Assembly: GCA_023819375.1 (NCBI GenBank)
Contig: JAMWDI010000006.1
Location: 1-64,000 of the forward strand
From: Candidatus Omnitrophota bacterium
GTDB taxonomy: Bacteria; Ratteibacteria; UBA8468; B48-G9; JAFGKM01
DNA: 64,000 bases
Direction of reading: 5' to 3'
The position numbers were made by a program, and so were the translations under genes. The notes under the pieces were generated by a model that did not search any database, was not told where the DNA came from, and saw only the letters and a list, made by a program, of their open reading frames with translations. Position 1 is the first letter of the stretch. Every line of letters begins with the position of its first letter. Below, piece after piece: positions 42,926 through 52,501 of this stretch.

Positions 42926-44351
42926 TATACATTTCAACCAGATAATAATACTCTCTTTTTCCTTTTAATTTGCTTAAAAGTTTTTCATTAAAGATAAATT
43001 TTTCTTCATAGATTTTTTCAAAATTTAATTTGAAAAAATTCTTTACTCTTTCAGATACTTCAAACCTGTTTATATTATCAAGGATAAGAAAAAATCGTGT
43101 TTTGTTCTTTGCTAAATCACTTATTTTTTTAAAATCTTCTTCGTTTTCTATCTCAATTATTTGATTTTTACCATGATAATACCACTGGATTGGTGCCAAA
43201 ATATTTTTGTCAATATTTTCTGTTGTAAATATTAAATCCCCCTCTTTTTCAAATTTCTGTATTTTTTCATATATTTCTTTATATGGAATTAATTTACTGG
43301 CATCCTGATATTGAAAAGGATCATTGGAATAGTAAAAGTAGAGAGACGGCATAAGAGTTAAAAAGAAAAAAAGTGAAAATCGGCTTTTTTTATTTAAATT
43401 TTCAAGCCCTAAACTATAAAACAAAAGATAAAAGATAGAAAATGGGATTAAATTTTGAGGAACTGTTGAGGGAAAAAAAACAAGAATTAATGGGAGAAAA
43501 AGAGAAATTATTAAAATCCATTTTTTTTCATCGTTTAATTCCCAAAATGATTTCAAACAAAAAGGAATTAAAAAAAGATAAAATAAAAAAATGGGAACTA
43601 ATATTTTAAAATTGAAAGGATTTATAGTTTCTCCAAGGAAAAAATAGAAAAGAGTATAAGGAAATCTAAGAATTATAGGAACAGGTCTTCTAACACCAAG
43701 AGTAAAAATAATTTGATAAGGGATTCTTAATAACCAAGGAAAATAGAATATCAAGATTATTAATAGAGAAAATAAAACAGTTAAGTCTAATTTTCTAAGT
43801 ATAATTAATGAAAGAATCTGTATCAAAATCACAATGAAAGCAAGATTATGAGTATATAAAAGTAAAATGTTAAAAATGGCAAGGTTTATTAAAAAAATTT
43901 TTTCTTTTTTTTCTATATAATTTAAGAAAGAGATAAAAGATAGGATCGTTAAAAATGTAAATAAGGTATAGGACTTAATGATTTGAGACCATAAAATTAA
44001 GGGAGGACTTAAAGAGATAAAAAGTGAAAGAAAAAGACCTGTTTTTTCATTTTTGAATTTTTCTCCTAAAAAATAACTGCTCGGGATGCACATTATACCA
44101 AAAATTAAAGGTAAGATTCTTAAAATAAATTCATTTTTACCAAGTTTTAACCAAAAATGAACCATTGCATAAAATAAAGGGGGATGTGCATCATTAAAAG
44201 TTATATAATCAATCATCCATCTTATTGAATGTTTACCGAGAGAAATTGCAAGTAATTCATCACACCAAAAAGAATGTTTTCCAAGATTGAAAATTCTTAC
44301 GAAAATACCTATCATTAATATTAAAAACAAAAAAAATCTCTTATTCATCAT
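42906..44351 (-). CDS. GT-C family membrane glycosyltransferase (GT39/PMT_2-like)
   Basis: A 481-residue protein with about ten membrane helices through residue 345 and a soluble C-terminal domain of about 130 residues. The first periplasmic loop holds the acidic motif FWCDELLAISLGKHS and NDAHPPLFYAMVHFWLK; the DE pair and the DxHPP turn are typical of PMT_2/ArnT-like enzymes that use polyprenyl-phosphate sugars on the outer face of the membrane. It overlaps the methyltransferase gene by 11 bp. Acceptor and sugar are unknown. It is the last gene of the minus-strand glycan run and lies 18 bp before iorA. Confidence 0.82.
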   Translation of the reverse strand: MMNKRFFLFLILMIGIFVRIFNLGKHSFWCDELLAISLGKHSIRWMIDYITFNDAHPPLFYAMVHFWLKLGKNEFILRILPLIFGIMCIPSSYFLGEKFKNEKTGLFLSLFISLSPPLILWSQIIKSYTLFTFLTILSFISFLNYIEKKEKIFLINLAIFNILLLYTHNLAFIVILIQILSLIILRKLDLTVLFSLLIILIFYFPWLLRIPYQIIFTLGVRRPVPIILRFPYTLFYFFLGETINPFNFKILVPIFLFYLFLIPFCLKSFWELNDEKKWILIISLFLPLILVFFPSTVPQNLIPFSIFYLLFYSLGLENLNKKSRFSLFFFLTLMPSLYFYYSNDPFQYQDASKLIPYKEIYEKIQKFEKEGDLIFTTENIDKNILAPIQWYYHGKNQIIEIENEEDFKKISDLAKNKTRFFLILDNINRFEVSERVKNFFKLNFEKIYEEKFIFNEKLLSKLKGKREYYYLVEMYIFKKKE

Positions 44352-45117
44352 ATTTTTTCAAAATTACAATTATACTTTTTTCAACAAAAAATTTCCATAA
44401 ATTTAAAAGGTTGAATTTTTTCCCAGTAAATTCTTTTATAGTTAAAATTTTTAAAATTTTAAATCCAGAAAAGTAAGCCAATTTTGAAATAGAATTTTTA
44501 TCAAAATGATAAATCTGAACCGGTAGATGTAAGATTGATTTACTCTTTTTTGTGAAAGAAAATAATTTAGCAATAAAAAATAAATAATTTGAATGTAATG
44601 GTGTTTTTATAATCAAAATTCCATCTTTTTCTAAAAGTTTTTTACATTTTTGTAAATAATTTACCGGTTCCTTAATATGGGCAATTACATCCATCATAGT
44701 TATTATATCAAATTTTATTTCAAAATTTAGATTTGAAAGATTTCCTTTGAAGACTTTAAACCCTTTTTGGGAACAGAATTCTATCGCAAAATCAGAAATA
44801 TCCTGCCCATAAACTTCATAACCAATTTCACTTGCTAAATCAAGTAATATTCCAATTCCGCACCCTACATCAAGTATTTTTCCTTTTGATGGGATTAACT
44901 TTTTAATTTTCTTCAGAATTTTTTTAAAATATTTTTTTCTTTCCTGATAAAACTCAATATACCATTTTTGAAAATAAGAACTATCATACAAATTTTCAAC
45001 TTTAACTATAGGATATAAAAATTTTACATAACAGTTGGTACACTTATAAATTTTATAATTTCCATCTTCCCAACTTTTATAAATTCTTCTACTTTTACAC
45101 AAAGGACACTCAATCAT
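44341..45117 (-). CDS. Class I SAM-dependent methyltransferase with N-terminal zinc ribbon
   Basis: A 258-residue protein. Residues 1-35 form a small zinc ribbon (IECPLCKSRRIY and YKCTNCYVKFLYP, CxxC twice). The SAM-binding core has KGKILDVGCGIGILLDLASEIG (motif I), VYGQDISDFAIEF, and FDIITMMDVIAHIKEPVNYL. This zinc-ribbon plus methyltransferase layout is common in O-antigen and capsule clusters, where it methylates sugars. It overlaps both neighbouring GT-C genes (11 and 8 bp). The substrate is unassigned. Confidence 0.83.
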   Translation of the reverse strand: MIECPLCKSRRIYKSWEDGNYKIYKCTNCYVKFLYPIVKVENLYDSSYFQKWYIEFYQERKKYFKKILKKIKKLIPSKGKILDVGCGIGILLDLASEIGYEVYGQDISDFAIEFCSQKGFKVFKGNLSNLNFEIKFDIITMMDVIAHIKEPVNYLQKCKKLLEKDGILIIKTPLHSNYLFFIAKLFSFTKKSKSILHLPVQIYHFDKNSISKLAYFSGFKILKILTIKEFTGKKFNLLNLWKFFVEKSIIVILKKYDE

Positions 45118-46585
45118 TTTTTCTTTTATATATCTTAAAATTATCTATTTCCCTATCAAAAGTGAATCTTTTATCTAAATACTTTTTTATTTTGGGATAC
45201 TTTTCTATTTTGTAAAAACTCATATTTATTAAACTATTGTCAGTTGCATCAATAAAAAGTCTAATGTTGTAAATTTCAAGTTCCTGCAAGAAAATATTTA
45301 AAGCAGGTTGATATTGGTGTATAGAAGGTGGATGGACAAAATTTTCTCCAATGACAGGATCAAGTATTATAAATCTTGTTCCAGGTTCTCTATTTGAAAG
45401 AAGGTATATTTTAGGATTAAAGCCCCAAACAATAATTTTATCATCTTTTTTTGTGTTTTTTTCAATATAATCAATAATTTCTGAATATTTTTGAATTTCA
45501 AATTCTTTTTTCCATTCTCTGTTTTTTATAAAACAAATCCATCTTTTGTAATAATCCAGTCCGTGCCAATAAAATACTGATTGAAGTATAGAAAAAAATA
45601 TCAAAATATTTAAAATTTTCGTTTTTTCTTGTTTACTTATAAAATTCCCATATCCAATTATTCCTACAATAATTGATAAAGTTAAAAATGGAACATAATG
45701 ATGTGGAAATGGAAGTCCATGAATAGCACCCCATAAAAAAGTAATAAACAATAAAATAAGAAGGTCTTTTACTTTTTCATTTTTATTTCTGAAGAAGTTT
45801 ATCCCAAATATTAAAAGAAAAGGATTCAAAAAGTAAATCCTTGTGATCATAGGGAAAATAAAATATATTTTTTTGATAACATTAACACTAGAAGTTAGAA
45901 AAAGTGGATATTTTATATTCCATTCAATCCATTCATAAATTATATTTTTTTGAAATAGGTATGCAAGAAAACTTATAAAAGGGATAAAGCAAAACACAAA
46001 TCCTACAATGGTTTTGGTCAGATTTTTAGTTTTTAAAAATACTAAAAAAACAAAAGAAAAAATTAACAATATACCAAACTGTTTTAAAAAAAGAGAAAGG
46101 CCAACTAAAATACTTGATAGAAAAATTGAAAAGTAATTCTGAGAAAAAAGAATCAAAAACCAGGAAAGTAATACGAGAAAAACAATAATAAATTCTGGCC
46201 CTTTATGAACGTCTACTGGATAAAAAAGAGTACTTAAAACAGGATAAAAAATTAAAGAAAAAAAAGATGCTTTTTTATTTGAATATTTTTCAACAATTTT
46301 AAATATCAAAAAAGTATTTACAAAAAGGATAAAAAGATAAAAAAGATGAACTGCTAAAAGATAGTTTTCTTTAAAAATTTTTAAAAAGAAATAATAAATA
46401 TATCCAAGGCCGAATCCTTTATTTTCAAATATTTCTCTGTATATCTGTCTTCCTTTTGAAATTTTGTAAGCAACAAGCGCATATTCTGGTTCATCAACAT
46501 TTGAGAAATAAGGAAAAATGTAAGGAATTCTAAAGATAAGAGTGAGTAAAAATGAACTAATAAAATAAAAAAAATTTCTTTTCAT
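45110..46585 (-). CDS. GT-C family membrane glycosyltransferase (GT39-like)
   Basis: A 491-residue polytopic protein with about ten helices to residue 345 and a soluble C-terminal domain. The catalytic-loop motif is SNVDEPEYALVAYKISKGRQIYREIFENKGFG, split by the first luminal loop; DEPEYA is the usual acidic pair. FPHHYVPFLTLSIIVG lies late in the membrane part. The C-terminal soluble part contains KDDKIIVWGFNPKIYLLSNREPGTRF. It overlaps the methyltransferase gene by 8 bp and follows a GT2 gene by 2 bp, which could supply its lipid-linked donor. Confidence 0.8.
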   Translation of the reverse strand: MKRNFFYFISSFLLTLIFRIPYIFPYFSNVDEPEYALVAYKISKGRQIYREIFENKGFGLGYIYYFFLKIFKENYLLAVHLFYLFILFVNTFLIFKIVEKYSNKKASFFSLIFYPVLSTLFYPVDVHKGPEFIIVFLVLLSWFLILFSQNYFSIFLSSILVGLSLFLKQFGILLIFSFVFLVFLKTKNLTKTIVGFVFCFIPFISFLAYLFQKNIIYEWIEWNIKYPLFLTSSVNVIKKIYFIFPMITRIYFLNPFLLIFGINFFRNKNEKVKDLLILLFITFLWGAIHGLPFPHHYVPFLTLSIIVGIIGYGNFISKQEKTKILNILIFFSILQSVFYWHGLDYYKRWICFIKNREWKKEFEIQKYSEIIDYIEKNTKKDDKIIVWGFNPKIYLLSNREPGTRFIILDPVIGENFVHPPSIHQYQPALNIFLQELEIYNIRLFIDATDNSLINMSFYKIEKYPKIKKYLDKRFTFDREIDNFKIYKRKND

Positions 46586-46587
46586 TC

Positions 46588-47265
46588 TTAATCAATAAAT
46601 TTATATTTTATCAAAGTCCATATTGCTTCAATTCCATCTTTCCATCTTATCTTTTTCCCTTCTCTTATTGATCTTGGATTGTAACTTATAGGAACTTCAT
46701 AAATTTTATATCCCCTTTTTCTTAATTTTGCTGTTAATTCCTGACAAAACTCAAATCTTTTACATTTCAAATTAATCCTATCTAAAATTTCTTTTTTAAC
46801 CATCTTATAACAAGTAGGAGCATCTGTTAATTTGGTTCCATAAAGTAAATTTGTTAAAAAAGTAACCAATTTCCCTCCATAATGGAAAACAAATGAAGAT
46901 TTTTTATTTTTTCCAAGAATTCTTGAACCAAAAACTACATCTACTTTTTTTTCTTTTATAAATTCAATCATTTTTAACCAGTCAAATGGATTATATTCCA
47001 AATCAGCATCCTGTATTACCACAATATCTCCTGTAATATGTTTAAGCCCTTCTCTTATAGCAGTCCCCTTCCCTTCGTTTTTTTCTTTGAAGATAATCTT
47101 TATTCTTTCATCATTAATACTTTGTAAAATTTCTTTTGTTCCATCTGTACTTCCGTCGTCAACTATTATTATTTCTTTTTCAACAGGAACTTCCAGAACC
47201 TTTTTTAAAATTTTTAAAATAGTTCTTTTTTCATTATAAACCGGAATGATAACACTTAATTTCAT
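46588..47265 (-). CDS. GT2 glycosyltransferase, polyprenyl/dolichyl-phosphate sugar synthase type
   Basis: A 225-residue soluble GT-A enzyme: KLSVIIPVYNEKRTILKILK, IIIVDDGSTDGTKEIL, GKGTAIREGLKHITGD and QDADLEYNP (DxD metal site). Then FGSRILG, TDAPTCYKMVKKEIL and a late CQELTAKLRKRG. It looks like DPM1-type enzymes, without C-terminal membrane helices. It would transfer mannose or glucose from a nucleotide sugar to polyprenyl phosphate, making the donor for the GT-C enzymes on both sides. A 55-bp gap separates it from the GT-C gene at 47321. Confidence 0.86.
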   Translation of the reverse strand: MKLSVIIPVYNEKRTILKILKKVLEVPVEKEIIIVDDGSTDGTKEILQSINDERIKIIFKEKNEGKGTAIREGLKHITGDIVVIQDADLEYNPFDWLKMIEFIKEKKVDVVFGSRILGKNKKSSFVFHYGGKLVTFLTNLLYGTKLTDAPTCYKMVKKEILDRINLKCKRFEFCQELTAKLRKRGYKIYEVPISYNPRSIREGKKIRWKDGIEAIWTLIKYKFID

Positions 47266-47320
47266 TTTTCAATTAAAATTTGTTCTCCTAAGGAAATTAT
47301 AAAGTGAATACAAATTAATA

Positions 47321-48520
47321 TCAAGAAATTTTCAAATAAGTGTTAGGTCTAAAAAATTTCTTAAACAAATCTAATGTATAAAAAAAACCATGAACAGAAA
47401 AAATTATATAAAATGGTTCAATTGGTAATCTGTATCTTATTGATGCAAGGTAAATCATATGAAATACTGTAAAAATAAAAATCAGTATATGTAAAAAATT
47501 TGCTTTTGAATTTTTGAATGAAACAAAAAAGCCGATTATAAAAAATGGTAAAAGAATCCCAAAGGATGAAATACTTATAATTCTGTATAAAATTTTTTCT
47601 TCAAACTCTGGAGCATTGGGGACAATATTCCAAAATCTTTTAAATTTATTTTTAAGTAGATATAAAAATCTTTTCGGGTTTTTTTTAATTACTTCTATTG
47701 TCATTTTATATAAGAGTTTATCTCTTGTAATTTCTTCAATTTGATGTATATTTTGGGGGAAATAAGAACAGGGACCTCCATCTGAAAAAGGATTATTTCC
47801 TTCCCAGAAAACCCATCCACCCATAGTTGTTCCTGGAATAAATTTTTTAAAAATTTTGTAATTTCTAATTATCCATGGTGATAAAACTATGCAAAATCCG
47901 ATAACAAGAAAAAAGACCTTTCTGAATTTTAATTTTAGATTTTCTTTTAAAAATAACAATTTTAAAATTACAAAAGGAATAAAAATTTGAAAGGTTGGTC
48001 TTGTTAGTCCAGCAACTCCACTTATAACTCCTGCTTTTAAAGATATTATTCCGTTTGTATCACTCAATTTTATTAGATAAAAAATGCTTAAAACAACAAA
48101 AAAAAGAAAGAAAGTTTCTGTTAACAAAAAACCATTATAAAAAATGAAAAAAGGATAAAAAGAAGAAATTATGGCAGAAAGTGTTCCCTCTTTTTTTCCA
48201 AAAATTTCCTTTGAGATTTGGTAAATTATGTAAACTGTAAAAGTTGAAATTAAACTCTGAAAAATTCTTATATGTAGAAAATTAAACTTTAAATAAAATA
48301 AAATACTTAAAATTAAAGGATATAAAGGTGGCCTAAAACTTTTAAAATTCTCATTTACAATTAAACCCTTTCCTGACAGAAAATTTTTAACCATTTTTAG
48401 ATATTCAAACTCGTCATCAAAATAAAGATAGTTTTTCAAATAAAAGACAAAGGAAATCCTCAAAATAAAACTAAACGATAAAATAAAAACTAAAAATTTT
48501 CTTTCAGATATTCTTTCCAT
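47321..48520 (-). CDS. GT-C family membrane glycosyltransferase
   Basis: A 399-residue membrane protein with about nine or ten helices and no large C-terminal domain. The first loop has YFDDEFEYLKMVKNFLSGKG and KSFRPPLYPLILSILF, the acidic DDE plus RPPLYP pattern of the PMT_2 group. SPWIIRNYKIFKKFIPGTTMGGWVFWEGN, split by the membrane boundary, resembles the enzyme at 49892 (SPWGIRNYKIFKKFLITST), so the two are related. The 5' end overlaps the deacetylase gene by 31 bp. Confidence 0.8.
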   Translation of the reverse strand: MERISERKFLVFILSFSFILRISFVFYLKNYLYFDDEFEYLKMVKNFLSGKGLIVNENFKSFRPPLYPLILSILFYLKFNFLHIRIFQSLISTFTVYIIYQISKEIFGKKEGTLSAIISSFYPFFIFYNGFLLTETFFLFFVVLSIFYLIKLSDTNGIISLKAGVISGVAGLTRPTFQIFIPFVILKLLFLKENLKLKFRKVFFLVIGFCIVLSPWIIRNYKIFKKFIPGTTMGGWVFWEGNNPFSDGGPCSYFPQNIHQIEEITRDKLLYKMTIEVIKKNPKRFLYLLKNKFKRFWNIVPNAPEFEEKILYRIISISSFGILLPFFIIGFFVSFKNSKANFLHILIFIFTVFHMIYLASIRYRLPIEPFYIIFSVHGFFYTLDLFKKFFRPNTYLKIS

Positions 48521-49182
48521 ATTTTAAATTTAAAAATTAAAAAATTATTATGTCCATAAATTCCGACTCTTTTAATCGTAAAATTGGAATAATAAGTTCT
48601 TCTAAATCTTTTAGGTGTCACAAAGGCCTTTTTATAACCACTTTTCTTTACAATTTCTTCTATTTTTTTATTGAATTCTCCATAAGGATAACAAAAGAAT
48701 TTTACTTCTTTTCCAAGTTTATCTTCTATCATTTTTTTAGAGTTTATTATCTCTTCTTTTATTTTCTCTTCCGATAGTAAAGTGAGATGTGGATGTGTTA
48801 AAGTGTGAGAACCAAATTCTACACCATTTTTAGCCATATCAAAAATTTCTTTCCAGTTTAAAAATCTATCCTTTTCCACACTTTTGTAACGAAGAAAGAT
48901 TTTATCTGTATTGATATAATTTACTACCAAAAAAATCAGTGGTTTTATATTCAATTTTTCCAGAAATTCATAAGCAAACCAATAATTGTCTGCAAAACCA
49001 TCATCAAAAGTTAAAAGGACTTTTTTTCTAATTTCATTTCCTGTTGATATATATTCATCTGCTTTTAAAAATTTAAATTTTTTAAAAATTAAATACTCTA
49101 TTTGTTTTTTAAACTCTTCAATATTTACTGTAAGCGCATCACTCTTATACCAAGGATTAACTCTATGATATGAAAGTACCAT
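48490..49182 (-). CDS. Polysaccharide deacetylase (NodB homology, CE4) family protein
   Basis: A 230-residue protein. Motif 1 is VLLTFDDGFADNYWFAYEF, with the catalytic and metal-binding Asp pair; motif 2 is EFGSHTLTHPHLTLL, with the HxxxH zinc ligands; motif 3 is FFCYPYGEFNKKI. No signal peptide is visible, as the protein starts MVLSYHRVNP, so it may act in the cytoplasm on a lipid-linked or nucleotide sugar precursor, or be exported by an unseen route. It starts 9 bp after the GT2 gene without a ribosome-binding site and overlaps the next GT-C gene by 31 bp. Confidence 0.87.
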   Translation of the reverse strand: MVLSYHRVNPWYKSDALTVNIEEFKKQIEYLIFKKFKFLKADEYISTGNEIRKKVLLTFDDGFADNYWFAYEFLEKLNIKPLIFLVVNYINTDKIFLRYKSVEKDRFLNWKEIFDMAKNGVEFGSHTLTHPHLTLLSEEKIKEEIINSKKMIEDKLGKEVKFFCYPYGEFNKKIEEIVKKSGYKKAFVTPKRFRRTYYSNFTIKRVGIYGHNNFLIFKFKIWKEYLKENF

Positions 49183-49191
49183 TTTTTGTTT

Positions 49192-49905
49192 TCAAAATTT
49201 TATTCTTTTAAATTTATATCTTAAAATAAGTAGAATCATTTTTAAGCCAAGAAAAAATGCCTTTCTCATACTTCCTGTGACAGAAGATTTTCCAACTCTT
49301 GGTTTATAGTTAACAGGGATTTCTATAAATTTTGTTCCAGTTTTTATAACAAGTAGCGTTATTTCAGGCCCAAAATGTTCTTTACCGACAGTAAAATGAT
49401 TTTTTATTTTTTCATATAAGGGTCTTTTAATAAGTCTCATTGTACAACCAACATCTGTTAAAGTTGTTGTATTGTAAAGAAATTCCATTAATTTTGCAAC
49501 AGCCCAATTACCCCATTTTAAAAAGAAATTCATATTTGCTCCTTTCCAGATAAGTTCTCTCGTTGTTCTTGTTCCCAAAACATAATCAAAATCATCGCTA
49601 TAAGCAAGAAGTTTAATAACATCCCTACCTTCAAATGTTCCATCTGGTTCCGAAATAATTAAATAATCTCCAGTTGCTTCAGAAAGTCCTTTTTGAATGG
49701 CAAAACCATATCCCTGTTTTTTTTCATAAACAAGACGTGCCTTTGTCTTTTTTACTTCTTCATCAGTTCCTTCAACTGCATTATTGTTTACAACAACTAT
49801 TTCATCAACATAACCAGATGCAAAAAAATCTTCTATTGCCTGCCTTATGGAATCCTTTTCATTGTATGTTGGAAATATTACCGATACTTTTTTATTTTTC
49901 CACAT
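49192..49905 (-). CDS. GT2 glycosyltransferase
   Basis: A 237-residue GT-A enzyme starting at ATG 49905 (MWKNKKVSVIFPTYNEKD); an in-frame GTG at 49926 would add seven residues but overlaps the upstream gene more. Motifs are DEIVVVNNNAVEGTDEEV, QGYGFAIQKGL, the metal-binding ISEPDGTFEGRDV, and TTLTDVGCTMRLIKRPLYEKI. The double-Asn after the beta-strand (VVNNNA) replaces the usual VDDGS, a feature of a subgroup near UDP-glucose:polyprenyl-phosphate enzymes. It overlaps a GT-C gene by 14 bp and may provide its donor. Confidence 0.84.
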   Translation of the reverse strand: MWKNKKVSVIFPTYNEKDSIRQAIEDFFASGYVDEIVVVNNNAVEGTDEEVKKTKARLVYEKKQGYGFAIQKGLSEATGDYLIISEPDGTFEGRDVIKLLAYSDDFDYVLGTRTTRELIWKGANMNFFLKWGNWAVAKLMEFLYNTTTLTDVGCTMRLIKRPLYEKIKNHFTVGKEHFGPEITLLVIKTGTKFIEIPVNYKPRVGKSSVTGSMRKAFFLGLKMILLILRYKFKRIKF

Positions 49906-51097
49906 TTTTTTTAAAAAATAAAACACTAAAAATTATTAGAAATGGTGATAAAGGTTCTCTATATCTTATTACTGTTTTAAAAAAGAGTATTATCGGTAAA
50001 GACCAACCAATTATTAAAAAGTATATAAATAAAAATTTGCGCCAAATTTTAATATTTTTTAATAATCCTGCAAATCCAAAAAAAATTAAGGGAGTATATG
50101 TTAAAAAGCCGATTATAACATGATAGGTTTTGTAATTTTCTCCAGGCCCAGAAAAAGTATGAGGGTATAATCTCCAGTATCTTTTAAATCTATCAAAAAT
50201 TAGTTTAAGATACGTTTTAGGATTATTAAGAATAAAATTTTTTGCTTCTTTATAAAGAGCGTTATTTATTTCTATTTCACTTAAGCCCTCAAATTTTTTA
50301 AAGTATTCTAATGGCGGATTCCAATAACCAGAAGGTTCATTTAAAGAATTAGAATTGTTTGCTATATAACATACTATACCACCCTCAGTTGAGGTAATCA
50401 AAAATTTTTTAAAGATTTTATAATTTCTAATACCCCATGGAGATATAACTAAAAGGCATGGTATCGTAATTAGAAGGTAATTTTTTAAGAATTTTTCTCT
50501 GTAAAATAAAATAAAATATATGAAAAGGAAAATCAAAAGTATTAAAAATAAACTTCTTGTTAATATACCAAATCCTAAAAAAATTCCACTAATAAAATAA
50601 TAAAAAATATTGCTATTCTTTTCTCCAAGCATCAAAAAAAATGTAAATCCGCACATTAAAAATATTTCAAGGGTTACAGGAGCAAGATAACCAGTCCAAA
50701 AAATAGATGGTGGATAAATTGAGAACAGTAAAGCAGATAAAAGCCCAGTTCTTTTATCAATAAGTGTTATTCCAAGGAAATATATAAGAATACAAGTTAA
50801 AGAACTTAAAATTGCCAGTCCTATTTTGGCGGCAAAATAATTATGTCCAAAAATTTTGTAAATAATCGCTAAAAATAAAGGAAAACCTGGGCTTCTCCAT
50901 GCATAAAATCTCGGCCCATCAGGAAAATATGGATTATTTACCCAATATCCTTGTCCTGATGCAATTTTCCATCCAAGTTCATCCCACCAGTCACCCCAGA
51001 CATCAACGTTATTGTTAAGTGTTAAAATAAAACCAATTCTTAAAACTAAAGCCCACAAAAAAATTAGAAACAGATATTTTTCATAAGTTTTTTTCAT
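49892..51097 (-). CDS. GT-C family membrane glycosyltransferase
   Basis: A 401-residue polytopic membrane protein starting at ATG 51097 (MKKTYEKYLFLIFLWALVLR). A longer in-frame start at 51154 would overlap the divergent gene and is less likely. The first loop holds WGDWWDELGWKIASGQGYWV and WRSPGFPLFLAIIYKIFG, resembling the DE/RPP pattern. SPWGIRNYKIFKKFLITSTEGG is shared with the enzyme at 47321. The upstream spacer to the divergent GT-C gene is just 16 bp. It has about ten helices and little soluble tail. Confidence 0.8.
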   Translation of the reverse strand: MKKTYEKYLFLIFLWALVLRIGFILTLNNNVDVWGDWWDELGWKIASGQGYWVNNPYFPDGPRFYAWRSPGFPLFLAIIYKIFGHNYFAAKIGLAILSSLTCILIYFLGITLIDKRTGLLSALLFSIYPPSIFWTGYLAPVTLEIFLMCGFTFFLMLGEKNSNIFYYFISGIFLGFGILTRSLFLILLIFLFIYFILFYREKFLKNYLLITIPCLLVISPWGIRNYKIFKKFLITSTEGGIVCYIANNSNSLNEPSGYWNPPLEYFKKFEGLSEIEINNALYKEAKNFILNNPKTYLKLIFDRFKRYWRLYPHTFSGPGENYKTYHVIIGFLTYTPLIFFGFAGLLKNIKIWRKFLFIYFLIIGWSLPIILFFKTVIRYREPLSPFLIIFSVLFFKKNVEK

Positions 51098-51102
51098 GTT
51101 AA

Positions 51103-51113
51103 TATAAATTATA
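51103..51113. promoter_or_regulatory. Overlapping divergent -10-like boxes in a 16-bp spacer
   Basis: Between ATG 51097 (minus) and ATG 51114 (plus) there are only 16 bp. They contain TATAAT on the minus strand (51113-51108) and TATAAA on the plus strand (51103-51108), and neither gene has a Shine-Dalgarno sequence. Any -35 boxes must lie inside the opposite coding region. Leaderless divergent transcription is one reading; wrongly assigned starts are the other. Confidence 0.3.
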
Positions 51114-52496
51114 ATGTTTATTGAAAAAAAAATAAATTTTAGATTGTTAAACAAGTTTCTAATCCCAATTTTCGGGATTTATTTTTTTCTAATTGTTCCA
51201 TCAACATTACCAAATTTTTATCCAATGTTTATTGATTCTGGAACTTATGGATATGTTGCTCAACAAATTAACAAAGGGAAGTTATTGTATAAAGAAATAT
51301 TTGAAATAAAGTTACCTGGAATTTATTATATTTACGCTTTTTTATTCAAAATATTTACAGATTCAAGATGGGTGCTTTATTTTGTTGACTTAATCCATAA
51401 TTTCTTAATTTTATTTTTTATTTATCTAATTTTTAAAAGAGAAAATTTAATTGATTACTATTGGCTTTTTTCAATATTTTTTATAACTTGTCTTCGTGTT
51501 TATCCTTCATATTGTGATGGCAATCTGAATGAACACTGGTATTTATTCTTCTTTTTACTTTTTTATTATTTAATTAATTCAGAGAAAAACAAAATAAAAG
51601 AATTAATTGCTGGGTTTTCTTTTTCTTATCTTTTTTTCCTGAAACAAAATTTTATTTTTTTGAATATTCCTTTGATTTATTTTTTCCGAAAAAAAATGAA
51701 AAATTATTTTTTTATTCTTGGATTTCTTCCTATGACTTTATTTTTCCTTTACATTATAATTAAAAGTTGGCCTGAATCATTAAAAGCAATTTTTCTTTTT
51801 CCCTTGAGAAGGTCAGGAGAAGAAAAAATGTCTTTAATTTTAAAACTCAAAACTGGAATAATTTATGGTCCCTTTTTGCAGTTTTTAATTCTTTTTATTT
51901 TAAGTTGTATTAAAAATAGTAAAATAAAAAGATTTATCATTTTACAAGGTCTAATTCTTCTTTTTATAACATTTTTTCTTCCTCTTTTTTATATACATTA
52001 TTTAGTTCTTCTCCTTATATTGACAATCCCCTCTTTTACAATTATTGGAAAAGAATATCCGAAATATTTTTGCTTTTTTTTGTTGTTTTTTTTAATCTTT
52101 CCACCCTTTAAATTTATAAAAATAAGATTTAAACATTCTTTTAAAGCCCTTAGACTTACTCTTGTTGAAAAAGATTTAAGATTAGCATCACCTCCTATGG
52201 CTTTTACAATAATCAAATATCTTAAAGAAAATGAAAAATTTATAATGATACCTTCATATCCAGAAATTTACTTTATGACTAAAACTGAGTCTCCTTATAG
52301 ATTTTTTCTTTTAGATGATCTTGTATCTAAATTTTTCAAAGAAGAGTTTAAAAAAATGATAAAAGAAAGACCGCCTGATTACGTTTATCTTGAAAAAGAA
52401 GTTTCCTATTTTGAGAAGGTTTTTTATTTAGATAGAAGAGAATATGAATTAAAACAAATTGACGAAAATTTATTTAAATTTAAAATTTTACGATAA
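51114..52496 (+). CDS. GT-C type membrane glycosyltransferase, paralogue 1 of the URO-D-flanking pair
   Basis: A 460-residue protein with about ten helices to residue 340 and a soluble C-terminal tail. The first loop reads MFIDSGTYGYVAQQINKG, then LLYKEIFEIKLPGIYYIYAFL; a DSG(T/I)Y acidic turn replaces the DE pair seen in the neighbouring GT-C proteins. It is clearly a paralogue of the gene at 53481: the blocks IDSG-Y-Y--QQ-NKGK, YYIYAFLFKIF-DSRW and the C-terminal PPDY-YLE are shared. It starts a three-gene plus-strand island inside an otherwise minus-strand region. Sugar and acceptor are unknown. Confidence 0.78.
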   Translation: MFIEKKINFRLLNKFLIPIFGIYFFLIVPSTLPNFYPMFIDSGTYGYVAQQINKGKLLYKEIFEIKLPGIYYIYAFLFKIFTDSRWVLYFVDLIHNFLILFFIYLIFKRENLIDYYWLFSIFFITCLRVYPSYCDGNLNEHWYLFFFLLFYYLINSEKNKIKELIAGFSFSYLFFLKQNFIFLNIPLIYFFRKKMKNYFFILGFLPMTLFFLYIIIKSWPESLKAIFLFPLRRSGEEKMSLILKLKTGIIYGPFLQFLILFILSCIKNSKIKRFIILQGLILLFITFFLPLFYIHYLVLLLILTIPSFTIIGKEYPKYFCFFLLFFLIFPPFKFIKIRFKHSFKALRLTLVEKDLRLASPPMAFTIIKYLKENEKFIMIPSYPEIYFMTKTESPYRFFLLDDLVSKFFKEEFKKMIKERPPDYVYLEKEVSYFEKVFYLDRREYELKQIDENLFKFKILR

Positions 52497-52501
52497 ACAA
52501 A

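Noticed and set aside
49674-50123. A plus-strand 149-codon open frame opposite the GT2 and GT-C genes
   Set aside because: Antisense shadow; low-complexity Leu/Phe/His composition.
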